NCBI GenBank assembly: GCA_964512675.1
Contig: CAZEJR010000004.1
Coordinates: 58,294-122,293, forward strand
Reading direction: 5' to 3'
Length of the DNA stretch: 64,000 nt
DNA from: A07HB70 sp964512675
GTDB lineage: Archaea > Halobacteriota > Halobacteria > Halobacteriales > Haloferacaceae
Positions 8,477 through 17,590 of the stretch are shown here, one piece after another (within the stretch, counting starts at the first letter, position 1; each line of letters begins with the position of its first letter). A program made the translations under genes and the position numbers. The notes beneath the pieces were generated by a model, which did no database searches, was not told the origin of the DNA, and saw nothing but the letters and a program-made list of their open reading frames with translations.

Positions 8477-11430
8477 TGAGCACACAGGCCCCAAAGCAGC
8501 TCGGCGGTATCGAGTTCGGACTGATGGACCCGGAGACGTACCGGGATATGTCTGCCACGAAGGTGATCACGGCGGACACCTACGACGACGACGGCTACCC
8601 GATCGACATGGGGCTGATGGACCCCCGGCTGGGGGTCATCGACCCCGGCCTCCAGTGCCGGACCTGTGGCCAGCACTCGGGGTCGTGTAACGGGCACTTC
8701 GGCCACATTGAGCTGGCCGCGCCGGTCATCCACGTCGGCTTCACCACCCTGATCCGGCGGCTCCTGCGCTCGACCTGCCGGGAGTGTGGCCGGCTCTGTC
8801 TCACCGACGAGGAGCGCGGCGAGTTCCGCGACAAGCTCACCCGGAGCGAGGAGCTCGGCGACGACTGGTCGGACGTGATGAAGTCGGCGGTGCGACAGGC
8901 CCGGAAGGCAAAGTCGTGTCCGCACTGTGGCGCGGAGAAACACGACATCAAACACGAGAAGCCGACGACCTACTACGAGGTCCAGCAGGTGCTCTCGGGC
9001 GAGTACAGCAACATGATCGCCGGCGCGATGCAGGGGAACGCCGTCGGCGACGAGGACCCAGACGAGGTCGACCGCGAGCCGACCAGCCCCCAAGACCTCG
9101 CCGAGCAGACCGGCATCGAGCTCGACCGAATCAACGAGATCGTCGGCGGGTCGTTCCGCCCCCGCGAGGACGACCGAGAGGCGATCGAGCGCGCGCTCGG
9201 GATCGACCTCACGGAGGAGGACATGAACAAGCTGATGGCGAGCGACATCCGGGACTGGTTCGAGGACATCCCCGACAGCGACGTGGAGACGCTCGGCCTC
9301 GAGTCGACGGTCGCCCGTCCGGAGTGGATGGTCCTGACCGTCCTGCCCGTGCCGCCGGTGACGGCGCGGCCCTCGATCACGCTCGACAACGGCCAGCGGT
9401 CCGAGGACGACCTGACGCACAAGCTGGTCGACATCATCCGGATCAACCAGCGGTTCATGGAGAACCGCGAGGCCGGTGCGCCCCAGCTCATCATCGAGGA
9501 CCTCTGGGAGCTCCTGCAGTACCACGTCACGACGTTCGTCGACAACGAGATCAGCGGCACGCCGCCGGCGCGACACCGCTCGGGGCGGCCGCTGAAGACG
9601 CTCTCCCAGCGCCTGAAGGGCAAGGAGGGCCGGTTCCGCGGCTCGCTGTCGGGCAAGCGCGTGAACTTCTCGGCCCGGACGGTCATCTCGCCGGACCCGA
9701 CGCTCTCGCTGAACGAGGTGGGGGTGCCAGAGCGGGTCGCCCGCGAGATGACCCAGACGCTGAACGTCACCGCCCGGAACGTCGACGACGCGCGCCAGTA
9801 CGTCCGCAACGGTCCGGAGGGACATCCCGGCGCGAACTACGTCCGGCGGCCGGACGGTCGGCGGCTGAAAGTAACGGAGAAGAACTGCGCGGAGCTGGCC
9901 GAGAAGGTGGAGGCGGGCTGGGAGGTCAACCGCCACCTGATCGACGGCGACATCGTGATCTTCAACCGCCAGCCGTCGCTCCACCGGATGTCGATCATGG
10001 CCCACGAGGTGGTCGTGATGCCGTACAAGACGTTCCGGCTGAACACGACCGTCTGCGCGCCGTACAACGCCGACTTCGACGGCGACGAGATGAACATGCA
10101 CGCCCTCCAGAACGAGGAGGCCCGTGCCGAGGCACGCGTGCTGATGCGGGTCCAAGAGCAGATGCTCAGCCCGCGGTTCGGTGAGAACATCATCGGCGCG
10201 ATCCAGGACCACGTCACCGGCACCTACCTGCTGACGAACGAGAACCCCGAGTTCACCGAGACGCAGGCGCTCGACCTCCTGCGGGCGACGAGCGTCGACA
10301 CCCTGCCGGAGCCGGACGGGACGGACGAGACGGGCGAGCCGTACTGGACGGGGCGGTCGCTGTTCTCCGAGCTCCTGCCCGACGACCTCTCGCTCGAGTT
10401 CGGGTCGTCCGCGGGCGACACCGTCGTGATCGAGGACGGCCAGCTCGTCTCCGGCACCATCGACGAGGACGCGGTCGGCGCCTTCGGCGGCGAGATCGTC
10501 GACACGGTGACGAAGGTGTACTCGAAGACGCGCGCCCGGGTGCTCGTCAACGAGGTCGCCTCGGTGGCGGTCCGGGCGATCATGCACTTCGGGTTCTCGA
10601 TCGGCATCGACGACGAGTCGATCCCGCCGGCGGCGGACGAGTCGGTCGACGAGGCTATCGCGACGGCGTACGGCCGGGTCGACGAGCTGATCGAGAGCTA
10701 CGAGGCCGGCGACTTGGAGAGTCTGCCGGGGCGGACCCTCGACGAGACGCTGGAGATGAAGATCATGCAGACGCTCGGCAAGGCCCGCGACAGCGCGGGC
10801 GAGATCGCCGAGACACACTTCGCGGACGACAACCCCGCCGTGGTGATGGCCGAGTCCGGCGCCCGCGGGTCGATGCTGAACCTCACCCAGATGGCGGGGT
10901 GTGTCGGCCAGCAGGCGGTTCGTGGCGAGCGGATCAACCGCGGCTACGAGAACCGGACGCTCAGTCACTTCGCACCGGGCGACCTCTCCGCCGACGCCCA
11001 CGGCTTCGTCGAGAACTCCTACCGCGGAGGGCTGACCCCGAAGGAGTTCTTCTTCCACGCGATGGGCGGACGCGAGGGGCTGGTCGACACTGCCGTCCGG
11101 ACCTCGAAGTCCGGCTACCTCCAGCGCCGGCTGATCAACGCGCTCTCGGAGCTGGAGGCGCAGTACGACGGCACGGTCCGGGACACCTCTGACACCATCG
11201 TCCAGTTCGAGTTCGGCGAGGACGGCACCTCGCCGGTGAAGGTGTCCTCCTCCGACGACAGCGACATCGACGTCGACCAGATCGCAGAGCGGGTCGTCGA
11301 GGCCGAGTTCGACGACGAGGCGGAGAAAGAGCGGTTCCTCGGCGAGCGCGAGCCGCCGACGAACCTCTCGGAGTACGCCGGCCCCGGGCTCGACAAGGCC
11401 GAGAACGTGGGGGTGAAGTCCGATGACTGA
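8476..11430 (+). CDS. rpoA1: RNA polymerase subunit A' (N-terminal part of beta')
   Basis: 984 residues containing the catalytic centre. Asp residues of NADFDGD at 531-537 hold the active-site magnesium. Zinc-binding motifs are intact: CRTCGQHSGSCNGHFGH near residues 57-75, then CRECG and CPHCG. RQPSLHRMS precedes the catalytic loop. The end of the protein carries the bridge helix (HAMGGREGLVDTAVRTSKSGY), where the A'/A'' split follows in archaea. It overlaps rpoB1 by one base (TAATG) and rpoA2 by eight. Confidence 0.97.
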   Translation: MSTQAPKQLGGIEFGLMDPETYRDMSATKVITADTYDDDGYPIDMGLMDPRLGVIDPGLQCRTCGQHSGSCNGHFGHIELAAPVIHVGFTTLIRRLLRSTCRECGRLCLTDEERGEFRDKLTRSEELGDDWSDVMKSAVRQARKAKSCPHCGAEKHDIKHEKPTTYYEVQQVLSGEYSNMIAGAMQGNAVGDEDPDEVDREPTSPQDLAEQTGIELDRINEIVGGSFRPREDDREAIERALGIDLTEEDMNKLMASDIRDWFEDIPDSDVETLGLESTVARPEWMVLTVLPVPPVTARPSITLDNGQRSEDDLTHKLVDIIRINQRFMENREAGAPQLIIEDLWELLQYHVTTFVDNEISGTPPARHRSGRPLKTLSQRLKGKEGRFRGSLSGKRVNFSARTVISPDPTLSLNEVGVPERVAREMTQTLNVTARNVDDARQYVRNGPEGHPGANYVRRPDGRRLKVTEKNCAELAEKVEAGWEVNRHLIDGDIVIFNRQPSLHRMSIMAHEVVVMPYKTFRLNTTVCAPYNADFDGDEMNMHALQNEEARAEARVLMRVQEQMLSPRFGENIIGAIQDHVTGTYLLTNENPEFTETQALDLLRATSVDTLPEPDGTDETGEPYWTGRSLFSELLPDDLSLEFGSSAGDTVVIEDGQLVSGTIDEDAVGAFGGEIVDTVTKVYSKTRARVLVNEVASVAVRAIMHFGFSIGIDDESIPPAADESVDEAIATAYGRVDELIESYEAGDLESLPGRTLDETLEMKIMQTLGKARDSAGEIAETHFADDNPAVVMAESGARGSMLNLTQMAGCVGQQAVRGERINRGYENRTLSHFAPGDLSADAHGFVENSYRGGLTPKEFFFHAMGGREGLVDTAVRTSKSGYLQRRLINALSELEAQYDGTVRDTSDTIVQFEFGEDGTSPVKVSSSDDSDIDVDQIAERVVEAEFDDEAEKERFLGEREPPTNLSEYAGPGLDKAENVGVKSDD

Positions 11431-12736
11431 CGACGTCGCCGGCTACGAGCACGTCGGTGACGACGTCGCGGCGGTTGTTCAGGATACGGAGCTGCCAAAG
11501 CGCCTGCGCGAGGAGGTGTACGACGCAGTCGAGGCACGCGACGGCGTGACCGTCGACCAGGCCGCAGAGATCGCACAGGCGACGGAGTCGCGCTACCTCG
11601 ACACGCGGGTCGACCCGCTCGACCCGGTCGGGACGGTCTCGGCGCAGTCGATCGGCGAACCTGGCACCCAGATGACGATGAACACCTTCCACTACGCCGG
11701 TGTCGCCGAGATCGACGTCACCCAGGGACTCCCCCGGCTGATCGAACTGGTCGACGCCCGGAAGGAGCCGGACACGCCGATGATGACCGTCCACCTCGAG
11801 GAGGCGTACGCGACCGACCGCGACCGCGCCCACGAGGTCGTCTGGCAGATCGAGGCGACGCGAATCCTCGCGCTCGGCGACGTCTCGACAAACGTCGCGG
11901 ACATGCTCGTCCAGGTCGACCTGAACGAGGAGACGCTGGCCGAACGGTGGCCGACCGTCGACGACATCGAGGAGACCGCAGCGCGGGTCGCGGACACGAT
12001 CGCGGACGCGCTGGGCGTCGAGACGACCCGGCGCGGGACGGTCGTCGAGTTCGGCCCGAGCAAGCCGAGCTACCGCGAGCTCCTCCAGCTGGTCGAGCAG
12101 CTCCGCGAGATCGTCTTCAAAGGGATCGACGAGGTGTCGCGTGTCGTCATCCGCCGGGAGGAGATCGAGGTCGACGGCGGTCCGGAGACCCGCGAGGAGT
12201 TCGTCCTCTACACGGAGGGGTCGGCGTTCGGCGACGTCCTCGCGATCGAGGGTGTCGACGCCTCGCGGTCGACCTGTAACAACATCCACGAGATCTACCG
12301 GCAGCTCGGCGTCGAGGCCGCCCGGGAGGCCATCATCAACGAGACGATGGAGACGCTGGAGGAGCAGGGCCTCGACGACGTGAACGTCCGACACCTGATG
12401 CTCGTCGCCGACATCATGACCAACCGCGGCACGATCGAGTCCATCGGTCGCCACGGCATCTCCGGGTCGAAGGAGTCGGTGCTCGCCCGGGCCGCGTTCG
12501 AGGTGACGGTCAACCACCTGCTCGACGCCGCGGTTCACGGCGAGGTCGACGACCTCGACGGTGTCATCGAGAACGTCATCGTCGGCAAGCCGGTCGCGGT
12601 CGGCACCGGCGACGTGAACCTGAAGATGCGCGCGGAGCAGCTGGCGACGCCGGGGCGGGACGCGCGGGAGGCCGCAGCCGAAGCGGACCCAGAGGCCGAG
12701 GCCGAGGTAGAGCCCGTCGTCGACGCCGACGACTGA
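11423..12736 (+). CDS. rpoA2: RNA polymerase subunit A'' (C-terminal part of beta')
   Basis: 437 residues with the trigger loop and the jaw. The trigger-loop region GTVSAQSIGEPGTQMTMNTF is near residues 72-93, followed by TQGLPRLIELVDARK. The C-terminal family stretch NRGTIESIGRHGISGSKESV is near 332-354. The last 30 residues are an acidic, low-complexity tail usual in haloarchaea. The gene begins inside the end of rpoA1 (eight-base overlap) and is followed after three bases by nusA. Confidence 0.97.
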   Translation: MTDDVAGYEHVGDDVAAVVQDTELPKRLREEVYDAVEARDGVTVDQAAEIAQATESRYLDTRVDPLDPVGTVSAQSIGEPGTQMTMNTFHYAGVAEIDVTQGLPRLIELVDARKEPDTPMMTVHLEEAYATDRDRAHEVVWQIEATRILALGDVSTNVADMLVQVDLNEETLAERWPTVDDIEETAARVADTIADALGVETTRRGTVVEFGPSKPSYRELLQLVEQLREIVFKGIDEVSRVVIRREEIEVDGGPETREEFVLYTEGSAFGDVLAIEGVDASRSTCNNIHEIYRQLGVEAAREAIINETMETLEEQGLDDVNVRHLMLVADIMTNRGTIESIGRHGISGSKESVLARAAFEVTVNHLLDAAVHGEVDDLDGVIENVIVGKPVAVGTGDVNLKMRAEQLATPGRDAREAAAEADPEAEAEVEPVVDADD

Positions 12737-12739
12737 GCG

Positions 12740-13165
12740 ATGCGCGTCACGCTCGGCGACCGCGAACTCCGGCTCGTCGCCCTGTTCGAGGACACGACGG
12801 AGGCGACGGTCCGGGACTGTCTCGTCTACGAGGACCGCGGCGAGGTGGTGTTCCTCGTCGCGGCGGGCGAGATGGGCCAGGCGATCGGCCCGGACGGCCG
12901 GCGTGTCCGGGCGGTGGAGGCGAAGGTCGACCGCGACGTGCGGGTCGTCGAGGACGCCCCGACCGTCGAGGGGTTCGTCGCGAGTGCGCTCGCGCCGGCT
13001 GTCGTTCGGAACGTCACGGTGAGCGAGCAGGGCGACCACGTCGCGTACGTCGAGGTCGACCCGGACGACCGCGGGGCGGCGATCGGCCGCGACGGGCGGC
13101 GGCTGGAGACCGCCCGCGACCTCGCTTTGCGCCACCACGAGGTAGGCGACGTGGTGCTGGCCTGA
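12740..13165 (+). CDS. nusA: NusA-like transcription factor (two KH domains)
   Basis: 141 residues, the compact archaeal form of NusA that has only the RNA-binding KH pair and lacks the bacterial N-terminal polymerase-binding and S1 domains. Both KH domains keep the GxxG loop: AIGPDGRRV near residue 50 and AIGRDGRRL near residue 115. Last gene of the rpo transcription unit, three bases after rpoA2, as in other archaea. A separate promoter for rps12 follows. Confidence 0.92.
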   Translation: MRVTLGDRELRLVALFEDTTEATVRDCLVYEDRGEVVFLVAAGEMGQAIGPDGRRVRAVEAKVDRDVRVVEDAPTVEGFVASALAPAVVRNVTVSEQGDHVAYVEVDPDDRGAAIGRDGRRLETARDLALRHHEVGDVVLA

Positions 13166-13190
13166 GGAGACGACGGGTCGAATGAGGTCG

Positions 13191-13199
13191 TTTAAGTAA
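13191..13199 (+). promoter_or_regulatory. TATA box of rps12
   Basis: TTTAAGTAA is centred 27 bases before the rps12 ATG, so the ribosomal-protein genes can be transcribed without the rpo operon and with no leader. Confidence 0.6.
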
Positions 13200-13221
13200 C
13201 TCCGCCGGGGACCTAGCGGTA

Positions 13222-13650
13222 ATGGCGAACGGAAAGTACGGCGCACGCAAACTCAAGAAGGACCGCCAGAAGCGCCGGTGGTCCGACTCCGACTACGCCC
13301 GTCGGGCGCGCGGGCTCCGCGAGAAGTCCGACCCGCTCGAGGGCGCGCCACAGGGCCGCGGCATCGTTCTGGAGAAGGTCGGCATCGAGGCGAAACAGCC
13401 CAACTCGGCGATCCGAAAGTGCGTCCGGGTCCAGTTGATCAAAAACGGCAAGCAGGTGACGGCCTTCTGTCCCGGCGACGGCGCCATCTCGTTCATCGAC
13501 GAACACGACGAGGTGACGATCGCGGGGATCGGCGGCGCGAAGGGCCGCGCGATGGGCGACCTCTCCGGCGTGAACTACAAAGTCGAGAAGGTAAACGGCG
13601 TCTCGATGATCGAACTGGTCCGCGGAAACGCGGAGAAGCCGGTTCGATGA
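13222..13650 (+). CDS. rps12: 30S ribosomal protein uS12
   Basis: 142 residues, full archaeal length. uS12 lies at the decoding centre of the small subunit. Seen here: NGKYGARKLKKDRQKRRW at the N-terminus, KQPNSAIRKCVRVQLIKNGK and the loop CPGDGAISFIDEHDEV, with GRAMGDLSGVNYKVEKVNGV near the C-terminus. In archaea this gene regularly follows the rpo/nusA cluster and precedes uS7. Confidence 0.97.
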   Translation: MANGKYGARKLKKDRQKRRWSDSDYARRARGLREKSDPLEGAPQGRGIVLEKVGIEAKQPNSAIRKCVRVQLIKNGKQVTAFCPGDGAISFIDEHDEVTIAGIGGAKGRAMGDLSGVNYKVEKVNGVSMIELVRGNAEKPVR

Positions 13651-13692
13651 GCCCCGAGACACCCGTGTGTGCGTCGCGTCCGTCCGCCCGCC

Positions 13693-13699
13693 GGAGGTG
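13693..13699 (+). promoter_or_regulatory. Shine-Dalgarno site that sets the rps7 start
   Basis: GGAGGTG ends six bases before the GTG at 13706. It favours that codon over the upstream in-frame GTG at 13667, which has no such site. Confidence 0.6.
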
Positions 13700-13705
13700 G
13701 CTCGC

Positions 13706-14314
13706 GTGAGCGAGTCGGAGACGCCCGACCCCGACGCGCCCGCCGGCGGCGCCGAGACGGACGCTCTGCTGTTTGGCGACTGGGAGACCGACGAGATCGA
13801 GTACCGGGACCCCTCGACGAAGCGCTACATCACCGTCACGGCGGTGGCGCACACGATGGGCCGTCACGCCTCGAAGCAGTTCCAGAAGTCGGAGATCAGC
13901 GTCGTCGAGCGGCTGATCAACCGGCTGATGCAGACCGACGAGAACACCGGCCACAAACAGAAGACGACACGCATCGTCCGCGACGCGCTCGAACTCGTCC
14001 ACGAACGGACGGAGGAGAACCCCGTCCAGGTGCTCGTCCGTGCCGTCGAGAACGCCGCGCCGCGCGAGGAGACGGTCCGCCTGAAGTACGGCGGGATCAG
14101 CGTCCCGCAGGCCGTCGACGTCGCGCCCCAGCGCCGGATCGACCAGGCGCTGATGTTCCTCGCCCAGGGCTGTCAGGCGGGGTCGTACAAGTCGCCCAAC
14201 AGCGCCGCGGCGGCGCTCGCGGACGTCCTCGTCGGCGCCGCGGAGTACGACGTCCAGTCGTACGCCATCAACCAGAAAGAGGAGAAAGAGCGCGTCGCCG
14301 CCGCCGCCCGCTGA
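13706..14314 (+). CDS. rps7: 30S ribosomal protein uS7
   Basis: 202 residues from the GTG preceded by GGAGGTG. An earlier in-frame GTG at 13667 would add 13 residues of no family likeness. uS7 nucleates assembly of the small-subunit head near the E site. Typical stretches: KRYITVTAVAHTMGRHASKQ, ERLINRLMQT, VRAVENAAPREET and GGISVPQAVDVAPQRRIDQA. The acidic N-terminal 30 residues are a haloarchaeal addition. It sits 55 bases after rps12 and is probably co-transcribed. Confidence 0.96.
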   Translation: MSESETPDPDAPAGGAETDALLFGDWETDEIEYRDPSTKRYITVTAVAHTMGRHASKQFQKSEISVVERLINRLMQTDENTGHKQKTTRIVRDALELVHERTEENPVQVLVRAVENAAPREETVRLKYGGISVPQAVDVAPQRRIDQALMFLAQGCQAGSYKSPNSAAAALADVLVGAAEYDVQSYAINQKEEKERVAAAAR

Positions 14315-14356
14315 CGCGCCCGGCCTTCTGCGGGTCTCTCGCCGCCCGGCGGCGCC

Positions 14357-15127
14357 TCAGTCCGCCGCCGGACCGCTCGCCGTGCCGACGTCCGCGTAGG
14401 CGCGGGTGAGGTCGACGAGCGCCTTGCGGTGTTCGCTCTCGCTCGGGTCGGCGGCGAGCTCGCGGAACCGCCGGCGAAAGGCGGCCACGTCGACGCCGGG
14501 CGCGTCGTCGCCGGCGGCGTCGGCGAGGTCGTACAGCCGGTGTGTCGGGTCGAGCGCGTCGTGACGTTCACACAGCGCGAGGGCGAACGCCGCGTTGACG
14601 GCGGTGATATCCGGGTCGGCTGCGGCGGAGACGCGCCGCGATCCACCCGTGTCACGTGGCCGCGTCCGGGGTCGGTCGGCGAGCGCGGCGGCCAGCCGCG
14701 ACTCGAGAAAGGCGACGAGCTTGTCCGCCGGCGCGACAGCGAGGGTGATATCGTCGGCGTAGACGTCCTTGCAGTGGTTGGCGATCTGATAGCAGTGCGT
14801 GACACGGCGGCGCTCGACGGAGCGACCGGCGAGCGCGAGAAACAGCGCCTCCTCCGTGGACTGTGTGTGCGAGGGGTGGCCCTCCTCGTGACGGGCCATG
14901 TGCGCGAGTTCGTGGAGCGCGAGCTCGCGGGCCATCGCGCTGGTGGTGGCCTGTCGGGAGATGTTGAGCACGTGGTGGTCGTCGTAGTGGCCGGCCCACG
15001 TCCGCTCGTCGGGGTCGTCACGGACCCGGACCCGCACGGGCAGGTCGAGGTCCCGTTCCGTCGAGAGGAGGTCCGCGGCGCCGAGAAACGGCTCAGTCGG
15101 CGCCGCCCCCTGAACGCGGATATCCAT
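14357..15127 (-). CDS. DUF5781-like protein with a HExxH motif
   Basis: 256 residues from the ATG at 15127 (MDIRVQGAAPTEPF); the longer frame to 15202 adds unlikely sequence. It resembles a haloarchaeal family of unknown function (I recall it as DUF5781) that sits between uS7 and EF-2. Residues 69-77 read ELALHELAH: His-72, Glu-73 and His-76 form a classical HExxH zinc-protease signature, followed by ARHEEGH and a Glu-rich STEEALFLAL that could give a third ligand. No signal peptide or membrane segment is seen, so it should be cytoplasmic. It runs convergently to rps7 and divergently from EF-2. A metalloprotease-like role is inference only. Confidence 0.65.
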   Translation of the reverse strand: MDIRVQGAAPTEPFLGAADLLSTERDLDLPVRVRVRDDPDERTWAGHYDDHHVLNISRQATTSAMARELALHELAHMARHEEGHPSHTQSTEEALFLALAGRSVERRRVTHCYQIANHCKDVYADDITLAVAPADKLVAFLESRLAAALADRPRTRPRDTGGSRRVSAAADPDITAVNAAFALALCERHDALDPTHRLYDLADAAGDDAPGVDVAAFRRRFRELAADPSESEHRKALVDLTRAYADVGTASGPAAD

Positions 15128-15257
15128 GTGTAACGTTCCCACGCAGCCGGTCGGTTTGACTCTTGTGCCGCCGCCGGATTCTCGTGTGTCAGGCGGTGAC
15201 ACGCCCGGCGAGGGCCAAGCACTATCCTTTTGACCCTGCTACCGGAACGAGTCTACA

Positions 15258-17438
15258 ATGGGCCGACGCAAGAAGATCGTACAGGAGTGTGAGCGGCTGA
15301 TGGACGACCCGGAGAACATCCGGAACATCGCCATCGCCGCCCACGTCGACCACGGGAAGACGACCCTGACCGACAATCTGCTCGCCGGCGCCGGGATGAT
15401 CTCCGACCAGACCGCGGGCCAGCAGCTCGCGATGGACACGGAGGAGGACGAACAGGAGCGCGGCATCACGATCGACGCGGCAAACGTGTCGATGACACAC
15501 ACGTACGACGACGACGACCACCTGATCAACCTGATCGACACGCCGGGCCACGTCGACTTCGGCGGCGACGTGACCCGGGCGATGCGCGCCGTCGACGGCG
15601 CGCTGGTCGTCGTCGACGCAGTCGAGGGCGCGATGCCACAGACGGAGACGGTGCTGCGGCAGGCGCTACGGGAGGGGGTCAAGCCCGCGCTGTTCATCAA
15701 CAAGGTCGACCGTCTGATCTCGGAGCTCCAGGAGGGCCCCGAGGAGATGCAACAGCGCCTCCAGTCGGTCATCCACGACGTGAACGAGCTGATCCGCGGG
15801 ATGACCGAGGACCGGGCGTACGACTGGACGGTCAGCGTCCAGGAGGGCACCGTCGCCTTCGGCTCTGCGCTGTACAAGTGGGGCGTGTCGGCGCCGTCGA
15901 TGGCCCGAACGGGCGTCGACTTCGACAGGATAATCGAGATGGAGCGCGCGGACGAGCGCGAGGAGCTCCACCAGGCGACGCCGCTGTCGGACGTGGTGCT
16001 CGACCTCGTGTGCGAGCACTTCCCGAACCCGGTCGACGCCCAGCCCCGCCGAATCCCGATGATCTGGCGCGGCGACGACACGCTTGAGCTCTCCGAGCAG
16101 ATGCAGGTCGTCGACGACAGCGGCGAGGTCGTGATGATGGTGACCGACATCTCGATGGACCCCCACGCCGGCGAGATCGCCACCGGGCGGCTGTTCTCCG
16201 GCACTATCGAGAAGGGCCAAGAGCTGTACGTCTCGGGGACGGCGGGACAGAACCGCGTCCAGTCGGTCGGGATCTTCATGGGCGGCGAGCGTGAGGAAGT
16301 CGACCACGTCCCGGCGGGGAACATCGCCGCGGTGACCGGGCTCAAAGACGCCATCGCCGGCTCGACGGTCTCGAGCGTCGAGATGACGCCGTTCGAGACG
16401 ATCGAGCACATCTCCGAGCCGGTGATCACGAAGTCTATCGAGGCGAAGAACATGGACGACCTGCCGAAGCTGATCCAGGTGCTCCAGCAGGTGTCGAAGG
16501 AGGACCCGACGATCCGGGTCGAGATAAACGAGGACACCGGCGAACACCTGCTCTCCGGACAGGGCGAACTCCACCTCGAGGTGATCACCCAGCGTATCGA
16601 GCGCAAGCGCGGGATTCCGGTCCACACCGGCGAGCCGATCGTCGTCTACCGCGAGGCGCCGCTCTCTTCGTCCCGCGAGGTCGAGGGCGTCTCGCCGAAC
16701 CGGCACAACAAGTTCTACATGACCGTCGAGCCGCTCGGCGAGGACGTCGTCGACGCAATCCGGCGCGGCGAGGTGTCGATGAGCACCCCCGAACTGGAGC
16801 GTCGCGAGTCGCTCCAGGAGGCCGGGATGGAGAAAGACACCTCACAGAACGTCGAACATATCGCCGGGACGAACATCCTGGTCGACGACACGAAAGGTAT
16901 CCAGCACCTCAACGAGACGATGGAGCTCGTCGTCGAAGGGTTCGAGGAGGCGACAGCGGACGGCCCGCTCGCGGCCGAGCCGGTCCAGGGCGCGCTGATC
17001 CGCCTCCACGACGCCCGGCTCCACGAGGACACGATCCACCGTGGACCGGCACAGGTGATCCCGGCTGTCCGGGACGCGCTCCACCGCGCGCTCGTCGACG
17101 CGGACGTGAAGCTGCTCGAGCCGACCCAGAACGTTCGCATCGACGTGCCCTCCGAGCACATGGGCGCGGCGAGCGGCGAGATCCAGGGGCGGCGCGGCCG
17201 CGTCGACGACATGTTCCAGGAGGGCGACCTGATGGTCGTCGAGGGCGTCGCGCCTGTCGAGGAGATGATCGGCTTCTCCAGCGACATCCGGTCGGCGACC
17301 GAGGGCCGCGCGTCGTGGAACACGGAGAACGCGGGCTTCCGCGTGATGGCCGACACCCTCCAGCGCGAGATCATCGCCCAGATCCGCGAGCGAAAGGGGA
17401 TGAAACAGGAGCTCCCCGGCTCGATCGACCACTTCTGA
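15258..17438 (+). CDS. fusA: Translation elongation factor aEF-2
   Basis: 726 residues, full length for the GTPase that drives ribosomal translocation. The P-loop AHVDHGKT is at 28-35, switch region ERGITIDAANVS at about 70, DTPGHVDFGGDV near 92 and NKVDR near 150. Domain IV keeps the diphthamidation loop with His-594 in TIHRGPAQ. The C-terminus QELPGSIDHF is typical. It stands alone between divergent DUF5781 and the ACT/homoserine dehydrogenase pair. Confidence 0.97.
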   Translation: MGRRKKIVQECERLMDDPENIRNIAIAAHVDHGKTTLTDNLLAGAGMISDQTAGQQLAMDTEEDEQERGITIDAANVSMTHTYDDDDHLINLIDTPGHVDFGGDVTRAMRAVDGALVVVDAVEGAMPQTETVLRQALREGVKPALFINKVDRLISELQEGPEEMQQRLQSVIHDVNELIRGMTEDRAYDWTVSVQEGTVAFGSALYKWGVSAPSMARTGVDFDRIIEMERADEREELHQATPLSDVVLDLVCEHFPNPVDAQPRRIPMIWRGDDTLELSEQMQVVDDSGEVVMMVTDISMDPHAGEIATGRLFSGTIEKGQELYVSGTAGQNRVQSVGIFMGGEREEVDHVPAGNIAAVTGLKDAIAGSTVSSVEMTPFETIEHISEPVITKSIEAKNMDDLPKLIQVLQQVSKEDPTIRVEINEDTGEHLLSGQGELHLEVITQRIERKRGIPVHTGEPIVVYREAPLSSSREVEGVSPNRHNKFYMTVEPLGEDVVDAIRRGEVSMSTPELERRESLQEAGMEKDTSQNVEHIAGTNILVDDTKGIQHLNETMELVVEGFEEATADGPLAAEPVQGALIRLHDARLHEDTIHRGPAQVIPAVRDALHRALVDADVKLLEPTQNVRIDVPSEHMGAASGEIQGRRGRVDDMFQEGDLMVVEGVAPVEEMIGFSSDIRSATEGRASWNTENAGFRVMADTLQREIIAQIRERKGMKQELPGSIDHF

Positions 17439-17451
17439 GCCGGTCCGACAC

Positions 17452-17460
17452 GGTTTTACC
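17452..17460 (+). promoter_or_regulatory. TATA box for the leader ORF/ACT/hom unit
   Basis: GGTTTTACC is centred 30 bases before an ATG at 17486. Transcription would start almost at that ATG rather than at the ACT gene start 100 bases further on. Confidence 0.5.
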
Positions 17461-17485
17461 GCGGGCCGCACCTTCTGCACGCTGT

Positions 17486-17590
17486 ATGTCCACGGGCGCG
17501 CCACACGCACGGTGTCTCGGCACGGAGCAGCCTCTCCGCCGCGGGACGCCGACAGCACCCGGCCCGACGTCCGTGGGGGTGTCGGGATGA
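17486..17590 (+). CDS. Possible 34-residue leader peptide ahead of the ACT/hom genes
   Basis: This ATG is the first start codon after a good TATA box. The 34-codon frame (MSTGAPHARCLGTEQPLRRG, then TPTAPGPTSVGVSG) has five Thr codons and ends in TGA overlapping the ACT gene ATG as ATGA. It precedes an amino-acid-binding protein and homoserine dehydrogenase, the branch leading to threonine and methionine, so a leader or coupling role is conceivable. Against it, no RNA hairpins were identified. The alternative is that the ACT protein starts earlier, at the GTG at 17512. Confidence 0.35.
   Translation: MSTGAPHARCLGTEQPLRRGTPTAPGPTSVGVSG

Noticed and set aside
5040..11058. Very long open frames on the minus strand opposite the RNA polymerase genes (500-860 codons)
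   Set aside because: In GC-rich genomes the antisense of well-biased genes often stays open. These frames have Arg- and Val-rich sequence without domains and lie fully opposite unmistakable rpo genes.
13667..13705. Earlier GTG start for uS7
   Set aside because: It has no ribosome site and adds sequence unlike the family; the GTG at 13706 follows GGAGGTG at a good distance.
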